Shown piece by piece: positions 32,462 through 37,503 of a DNA stretch of 37,503 bases; the first letter of the stretch is position 1; each line of letters begins with the position of its first letter. Origin of the DNA: Synechococcales cyanobacterium CRU_2_2 (lineage in GTDB: Bacteria; Cyanobacteriota; Cyanobacteriia; PCC-9006; JAAUQQ01); assembly GCA_012034805.1 (NCBI GenBank), contig JAAUOP010000036.1, positions 1-37,503 of the forward strand, given 5' to 3'. A model generated the notes under the pieces. That model made no database searches. It was given only the letters and a program-made list of their open reading frames with translations, and was not told the origin of the DNA. The position numbers were made by a program, and so were the translations under genes.

Positions 32462-33337
32462 GTGTTAGAGCTATATCAATTCGAGCTATCCCATTACAGC
32501 GAGAAAGTTCGGTTCATTTTGGACTACAAGGGCCTGCCCTATCGCAAGATTGAAGTTACCCCCGGCCTCGGACAAATTGACCTGTTTCGTCTGTCAGGCC
32601 AGCGCCAGGTGCCGTTGCTTAAGGATGGTCATGAGATTATGGCCGATTCGACGGCGATCGCCCTCTATCTCGACGAGAAATACCCCGAAAAGCCCCTGAT
32701 TCCAACCGAACCCTTCGCCCGCGCCCAAACCCTGATTTTGGAAGAATGGGCAGATATGTCCCTGGGCCTGAAGGGGCGTACGGCCATGATCGGCGCATTT
32801 AACCAAGACCCAGAATTTCGCAAGGCATTTTTGCCGACCCAAACCCCCAGCCAGTTGCAAAGTCTCGTGGACGGCCTACCGGACAATGTGCGCAGCGTCG
32901 GCAATCTGATGGCCAGCAGCGTTCCCAATTTACTCAAGAATGTCGTAGGAGCCGTGCCCGGCGACTTGCTGAGTATGGGCGGCGCGGTGGCCGGGTTTGG
33001 CCCGGAGGCGGTCAAGCTGGCGAATCAGGATTTGGCCCGTGGGTTGGAAGCCCTGAGTCTGATGCTGGCGGATAAGCCATTCTTGGTCACGAATCAGCCG
33101 ACGCTGGCGGATTTTGCGGTGGCAGCGCTGACGATGTACATCAAGTTTCCCGCCAGTCCCACGCTAAATCTACCGCTGTCGCTCAAGGGCAAAGGCGTGC
33201 CGGGGTTGGCCGATAATCCCCTGTACGAAACCTTCTTTAAGTGGCGCGACGACCTTTATCTCAACTACCGCAAGATCGACGAAACCACACCGCCGCCACC
33301 CAGCGACGGCAGCCCCCAGAAGATCTCGATCGACTAA
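32462..33337 (+). CDS. Glutathione S-transferase-like protein
   Basis: From the GTG at 32462 the protein is ~291 residues. The N-terminal thioredoxin-like domain has LELYQFELSHYSEKVRFILDYKGLPY (with a Ser/Tyr active-site region), the cis-Pro block RQVPLLKDG and ADSTAIALYLDEKYPEKPLIP, as in GSTs. The C-terminal helical domain ends with FLVTNQPTLADFAVAAL, the GST N-capping Asp motif. A cyanobacterial subfamily has exactly this N-terminus, so the GTG is preferred to the upstream opening at 32330, which would add 44 unrelated residues including repeat DNA. Substrate is unknown; no isolated partner gene lies beside it. The C-terminus is Pro-rich. Confidence 0.85.
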   Translation: MLELYQFELSHYSEKVRFILDYKGLPYRKIEVTPGLGQIDLFRLSGQRQVPLLKDGHEIMADSTAIALYLDEKYPEKPLIPTEPFARAQTLILEEWADMSLGLKGRTAMIGAFNQDPEFRKAFLPTQTPSQLQSLVDGLPDNVRSVGNLMASSVPNLLKNVVGAVPGDLLSMGGAVAGFGPEAVKLANQDLARGLEALSLMLADKPFLVTNQPTLADFAVAALTMYIKFPASPTLNLPLSLKGKGVPGLADNPLYETFFKWRDDLYLNYRKIDETTPPPPSDGSPQKISID

Positions 33338-33350
33338 CCGAGTTTGCCGC

Positions 33351-33397
33351 GTAGGGACGAACCGCCGTTCGTCGTAGGGACGAACCGCCGTTCGTCC
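33351..33397. repeat. Two tandem palindromic GTAGGGACGAAC hairpin units after the GST gene
   Basis: A 23-bp unit, GTAGGGACGAACCGCCGTTC plus GTC, occurs at 33351 and again at 33374. Each contains GGACGAAC-CGCC-GTTCGTCC (the first lacks the final C), a perfect 8-bp stem. The location between convergent genes fits a REP-like repeat that can act as a bidirectional terminator. Confidence 0.8.
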
Positions 33398-33461
33398 AGC
33401 TAAGGCAACACCCATCCCAACAGCTGGGCGATCGCAACCCCCTACGAAAACGATCCTCCGT

Positions 33462-34166
33462 TCACTCCACCCGCCGCCGATCTCCCACCCGCCGCCGATC
33501 TCCCACCCGCCTATCCTCGCCCATCGCCAAAATCGCCAACTCATTCAAACTGCTCACCTGAGCGTCCGCATGTTCCGGCCAGGGAAACGTACCCGTAACA
33601 TCGAGATGAACCGTCGCAGTCCCTGCGTTACGCCCCGCGAGTAAATCAAACACATAATCGCCCACCATCACCGCCGTTTGGGGCTGGGCCTGCCAGAGAC
33701 CCAGCAAGTGGTGGATGCCGTCGGGCTTGGGCTTGGGCGGACAGCAATGGCGGCTGAGAATAAAGGCGGGTTCAAAAAATTCATCTAGGCCACAAGCCGT
33801 AAGGGTCGCAACGGCTCCAGCCATGCTGTTGCGGGTGAGCAGGGCGAGGCGCTTGTTTTGCGATCGCAACCCCGCCAACAGCGCCACCGCCCCCGGCTGC
33901 ACCTGGGCGCTGTGGGCAATGTCCAGCTCGATCTCATGCAGCTTGACGCGCAGCGGTGCCGCCTTTTCCTCTGGCAGCTGGGCCATGGACTCTAAAATCG
34001 GCATCTTCGGCGGCAATCCCAGCGATCGCCGGATCGCATCAAAATCATGGGCCGCCATCGTCAGCGTCCCATCCATATCAAAAATCCAGTGGTTGCGCTG
34101 GTGGAGTGCAGGCTGCTCACCAACGGCTTCAGAGGCTGGCCCAGGGGCGATCGGGAGCATGGACAT
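33462..34166 (-). CDS. HAD-family hydrolase (phosphatase) with repeat-derived basic tail
   Basis: The protein (234 residues from the ATG at 34166; TTG at 34172 and ATG at 34160 are alternatives) is a HAD-IA phosphatase. Motif I is FDMDGTLT, motif II LLTRNS, motif III the KPKPDG lysine, and motif IV GDYVFDLLAGRNAG. The cap resembles that of small phosphoglycolate-phosphatase-like enzymes, but the substrate is not determined. The last ~14 residues are RRVGDR repeats from an 18-bp tandem array, giving an unusual basic tail. It is the last of three minus-strand genes after the CCA-type enzyme and the RTX protein, with a 12-bp gap to the latter. Confidence 0.85.
   Translation of the reverse strand: MSMLPIAPGPASEAVGEQPALHQRNHWIFDMDGTLTMAAHDFDAIRRSLGLPPKMPILESMAQLPEEKAAPLRVKLHEIELDIAHSAQVQPGAVALLAGLRSQNKRLALLTRNSMAGAVATLTACGLDEFFEPAFILSRHCCPPKPKPDGIHHLLGLWQAQPQTAVMVGDYVFDLLAGRNAGTATVHLDVTGTFPWPEHADAQVSSLNELAILAMGEDRRVGDRRRVGDRRRVE
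33468..33511. repeat. 18-bp tandem array at the end of the HAD gene
   Basis: Two identical units CACCCGCCGCCGATCTCC (33468, 33486) and a partial third encode RRVGDR repeats on the minus strand up to the stop. Frame is kept. Confidence 0.85.
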
Positions 34167-34178
34167 GACCAAAGGAGG

Positions 34179-35575
34179 CTACTCTGTAGAACCTAACATA
34201 CTCCCAGACTGGCGCAACCCCGGAATAGTCGCCACCTGAATCGGTGCCAGACCCGGAAAGACACTCGGCCCTTGGTAGTAGAGCGCGCCGTCGTTGGGGT
34301 TGTAGAAAATGCCAGTGGTGTTGGGGGGGATTTGGGCGCGATCGCCCACCAGCACAAACCGATCCGTGGCCAAAGACCCAACGCTCAAGTCCTGAAATCC
34401 TCGGAAAAGGATGCGATCGGCGGATCCTTGCAACGGCAACTCGGCCTGGGTTTCCCGCACCAGCACGAGGCGATCGACCCCCTCCTCAAAATCCGTAATC
34501 GTGGTCAACAGCGGTTGGGCCTCCTGGCCCGATGGCCCCACGATCAGCGCCCAGGCCGCCGTAATTCGAAACACATCCGCCCCTGGCCCACCGGTCAAGC
34601 TGTCGCCGCCGTTGCTGATCAACACATCGTCCCCCGCACCACCGCTCAAGACGTCATTGCCAAAAAGCCGTTCAGCGTGTTGCTGTGATCATCTCCCACA
34701 ATCTCATCGTCGCCATAGGAGCCGACCACGTCTTGAAAATTTTCCACTCGAATTATAGTTGTAGATACATTAACTGTGAATGCATGACCATGTTGCTCCT
34801 CACCCTCATACTTCAGTAACTGCTCGGCTAAGTTGACCTTGATTGCAGGTGAAAGCAAGCTGGCAGGCAGCGACGAGCCTCGGGGTTGGATGTAAATATC
34901 CGAAAAATTGATCTGATTGGGCAAGGCACCCGGCTCACGCAGTGGCGCAATGATGTGTTCGACATCGGCTAAAACATCGATTTTTTCATTGCTTACGGCG
35001 ATAGGACTGGATATGGTGTTCGACAGACTACTGGGAAAATTACTGGGTAGGTTACTGGGCAGACCACCGAACAGATCACGGGTCACGGGATTGGTCACGG
35101 GATTGGTCACGGGATTGGGCGCAAGATTGGGTCCAAGGGGCGCAATCCGCATCTGCAACTCTCCGCGCACCTTCGTTGGCGACGAACTGTTCCAGGGCAC
35201 TAGGCCAATGTCATAGCGCAGAACGGCTCTGCCACGAAAGCCACTGTAGCTAGCAGTGTCGGTGCCAGCGCCCCCGTTGAGATAGTCATACCCGGTACCA
35301 CTTACGAGAAAATCGTCGCCTTGGTTGCCAAAGAGTTGGTCATTGCCGCCGCCGCCGAACAACACATCGTTGCCGGTGCCCCCTCGCAGGATGTCGTCCC
35401 CACCCAAGCCAAAGAGGATAGTCGCGATCGCGATACCCGCGTTCGAATCCACATTCAAACCCGCCCTCAAATCTGCATTCAAGCCAGTGCTCCAATGAGT
35501 CCTTAAGTGAGTCCTTAAGACAGAAGGTTTTCTCAAATGCCCTTGGTTCAGGCGCGAAAAATACGACAAAGCCAT
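34179..35575 (-). pseudogene. RTX/hemolysin-type calcium-binding protein, one frameshift
   Basis: Frames 34646-35575 and 34179-34649 join into ~465 residues if the A5 run at 34662-34666 gains a base (reading N-G-F-F-G-N-D-V-L-S-G-G-A-G-D-D). Both parts carry the nonapeptide repeats GGxGxDxLx that bind calcium: GGDDILRGGTGNDVLFGGGGNDQLFGNQGDD near the N-terminus and GGAGDDVLISNGGDSLTGGPGADVF in the second part. Such proteins are exported by type I systems with a C-terminal signal; no transporter is nearby. The middle is a putative adhesive or surface domain with an NPVT repeat. The end (LVLVGDRAQIPPNTTGIFYNPNDGALYY) resembles tails of cyanobacterial RTX proteins. Confidence 0.8.
35081..35116. 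repeat. 12-bp tandem array in the RTX gene
   Basis: Three identical copies of GGTCACGGGATT encode NPVT-NPVT-NPVT on the minus strand. A looser LPSN/FPSS period follows at ~35030-35060. Confidence 0.85.
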
Positions 35576-35697
35576 GCCCTGGGTTAAAAAACACTTGCCA
35601 AAACACCCACTGCTTTATTCATTTTTCTTTTGTCAGATAATTAAGGTTTTGGAATAAAGGCGATATTTTTAATAGTTCTCAGCATAAACATTGCCTC

Positions 35698-37178
35698 CTA
35701 AGTATTTTGGCCGCCTAGCTTCGAGTCAACTGCGGCGGGTGGCAAGGGGCGCGGAAAGCGAGACTCAATCAGTCTCCGGGCAGCCTGTTTCAGTTCGGAC
35801 TCAGAGGCCCCTGGCGATCCGAGTTCACCGTCAAGATAGGCGACCAAAACTGCACGCAACATGACCTGGAACGGCTGACCAGGGCTGTATCCCATCGCCT
35901 CGAGATCCCTGCCGTTGAGGGGTGGTTTTGTCCCTCGCCAACGGGTGAGGTACTGCCAAAGATTACGGCGTATCCGTCGGTTTACTTGGGCAGAAATCAA
36001 GATCAGCGCCGGGATGGATTGGGTTTGGAGAGCTTGGTAAATTTGGCTAGGACGCTGCCCCGAGGTGAGGGTGGCCAGGGCCAGGGTTTTATGCTGATCC
36101 AGATTGGCGAGGCGCTGAATGCTGTCTGGAGGGAGCTGAAGCTGGGTCGCGACGCGATCGCGCTCGTCCCCCTCCAGACCACTCAGCAAGAGTTCTAGGC
36201 GCAGGAGCCAGAGGGGGAGTTTGGACGTGGCGATCGCCAAGCCACGTCCGAGGCGATCGCCCAACCGCACCCGCCACCACAGCTCGCGCGTCAGCTCCAG
36301 TCTGGGGTGCACACATCGGAGCGCCTCCAGTTCGCCCAGCAATCTCAAGGCTCTTTTCCAGTAGTCTGCGGCCAACGTGTATTCCAACTCGGCCCGGAGA
36401 CGAGTTTGCAAAGCGGGGGTGCTAGGATGTTCCGCTTGGGTACGAGGGTAGATGCCGCTGCGATCGCCATTTTGATCTGCGCACGGGTTTGCGGTTCAAT
36501 CTCAAATCCCAACCGCACCGCGAAGCGCACGGCCCGATACATGCGCGTTGGGTCATCAATAAAGCTTTGCTCATGGAGCACCCGCAGGTACCGGCGGTGC
36601 AAATCTGGCAGGCCACCGAAGCAGTCGAGCAGCTCACCCGATCGCGGCGGCGTCAGCGGGATCGCCATGGCATTGATCGTAAAATCACGACGGTACAGAT
36701 CGAGGCGAATGGTGCTAGCAGACACCACCGGATTGGCCGCTGGATAGGGATAAACCTCGGTTCGGGCCGTGGCAATGTCCAAACTCAGGGACTGAAATTC
36801 AGGATCTTGATGCCAGTACAACTCAGCCGTTTGAAACTGGCCATGAATCGTCAGGCTGGCCGTGGGGTAAAGCTGCTGCAGAGCCTGGGCCAGAACAACA
36901 CCCGCAGAGGGGGATTCCCGACAGCCATCCACGACCAAATCAAGATCGCCTAGCCCCAGAGGGTCGCGTTCGGGCGGGGGAGCTGGGCGCGACCTAGAGT
37001 CTGCCAGTAACAAGTCCCGCACCACGCCACCGACCAAGTAGAGCTGCCAGCCCCGCTGCTCAGACTCGTGGGCTGCGGTTTCGAGCAAACGAAGCAATTG
37101 AGGCTTCAACTGAAGCCGCAATAATTCAAGCCAGTCTATCAAACCCACATCAAGCCCACAGTGCCACGTCAAAGCCAT
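35698..37178 (-). pseudogene. CCA-adding-type tRNA nucleotidyltransferase / poly(A) polymerase, one frameshift
   Basis: The frames 36345-37178 and 35698-36411 form one class II nucleotidyltransferase of ~493 residues. The head domain has [13 protein letters not shown] (GG50-51, R54-D55) and GDLDLVVDG with metal-binding Asp78 and Asp80, [13 protein letters not shown], and the neck signature [28 protein letters not shown]. After [14 protein letters not shown] the correct continuation ([21 protein letters not shown]) is in the next frame; one base is missing next to the HIP1 site at about 36460. The family adds CCA or poly(A) to RNA 3' ends; which one cannot be told. As CCA synthesis is essential unless a second gene exists, an assembly error is likely. 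The C-terminus is helical with Arg-rich patches. Confidence 0.82.
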
Positions 37179-37307
37179 CTCAAAGCCATGTCAAAAAAAC
37201 ACAGGTTTGCGCGATCGCAAAGCCGGTTCATTATCGGTATGATCAGTTTCGGCCTGATCAATTCTAGATGATCAACTCCAGTCAATCCCCTGATCCCCCA
37301 ACCCTCC

Positions 37308-37503
37308 ATGAAATCTCAATGGGACTGCATCCGCGCCAACCTCGGTGAATGGCACGGCTCCTTTACGCGTTTTTCCCTCGATGGTGAGGTTCAAACAGAC
37401 ACACCCAGCGTCCTAACGCTAGCGGAGCAAGCGGATGGCAGCATTCAGCTCGTGCTGGTTCGTACGCCCCAGGGGCTCGCCCGATCGAGATGATTCGCAT
37501 GCT
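37308..37503 (+). CDS. DUF3598 family protein, N-terminal part (runs off the window)
   Basis: The start MKSQWDCIRANLGEWHGSFTRFS is characteristic of DUF3598, a family of calycin-like beta-barrel proteins found in cyanobacteria and plants with no settled function. The frame as given stops at 37493 (LARSR), but with one more G in the run at 37472-37475 it would continue QGARPIEMIRML to the window edge. So either the gene is truncated or it carries another homopolymer deletion. No Shine-Dalgarno is visible; the ATG follows a C-rich stretch. It is divergent from the CCA-type gene with a 129-bp gap that includes repeated TGATCA words. Confidence 0.65.

Noticed and set aside
35440..35460. tRNA T-loop-like GTTCGAATCC
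   Set aside because: No matching T stem, anticodon arm or acceptor stem surrounds it; it is inside the RTX coding region.

Overview
The window is a stretch of cyanobacterial chromosome. The evidence is the dense HIP1 palindrome (GCGATCGC), found inside and between genes on both strands, and a gene set typical of oxygenic phototrophs: the tocopherol pair gamma-tocopherol methyltransferase/homogentisate phytyltransferase, pxcA, the RuBisCO accumulation factor raf1 and a DUF3326 gene. No rRNA, tRNA, CRISPR array, integrase or intact transposase was seen. I do not assign a genus.

Layout. 0-1.2 kb: a low-complexity protein with a 15-bp repeat tail and a divergent intergenic region. 1.2-7.5 kb: prolyl oligopeptidase, a Uma2-type nuclease, the two tocopherol genes (33 bp apart) and convergent pxcA. 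7.6-12.7 kb: a P-loop helicase-like protein, then an Hpt protein, a receiver-GGDEF protein and raf1 on the minus strand. 12.8-15.1 kb: a ROK sugar kinase and purT. 15.1-19.4 kb, minus strand: a methyltransferase, a frameshifted fatty-acid desaturase, a frameshifted short-chain dehydrogenase directly behind accA, and a remnant of a CASTOR/POLLUX-type channel. 19.5-23.7 kb: a biotin cluster (bioF, an alpha/beta-hydrolase-BioC fusion with one frameshift, bioD), interrupted by a small minus-strand gene. 24.2-26.6 kb: a large TPR protein. 26.6-29.2 kb: metK followed after 5 bases by an FGGY sugar kinase. 29.5-30.5 kb: a graveyard of a two-partner-secretion domain and a truncated AAA ATPase. 30.5-37.5 kb: a CPBP protease, DUF3326, a GST-like protein, a HAD phosphatase, an RTX protein, a CCA-adding-type nucleotidyltransferase and the start of a DUF3598 gene.

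Three patterns cross gene boundaries. (1) About ten genes are broken by what looks like a single-base indel, usually in a homopolymer run; in most cases the two halves join into a normal family member when one base is restored. Because these include a CCA-adding enzyme and BioC, base-calling error in the source assembly is at least as likely as decay. (2) At least ten short tandem arrays, mostly of 15-bp (also 12, 14 and 18-bp) units, lie in linkers, tails and untranslated regions. In coding sequence the units keep frame and give period-4, 5 or 6 peptides. (3) A 31-34-bp palindrome-flanked element recurs in the coding sequence of four unrelated genes; in at least two of them it coincides with a peptide that my recollection of the family lacks. 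This looks like a small dispersed repeat that inserts into genes without breaking them.

How genes work together: the tocopherol pair acts on successive parts of one pathway. The hydrolase-BioC fusion, BioF and BioD cover pimeloyl-ACP formation, 8-amino-7-oxononanoate synthesis and dethiobiotin synthesis, and biotin is the cofactor of the acetyl-CoA carboxylase to which the neighbouring accA contributes. The receiver-GGDEF and Hpt proteins could form a phosphorelay with a kinase encoded elsewhere.
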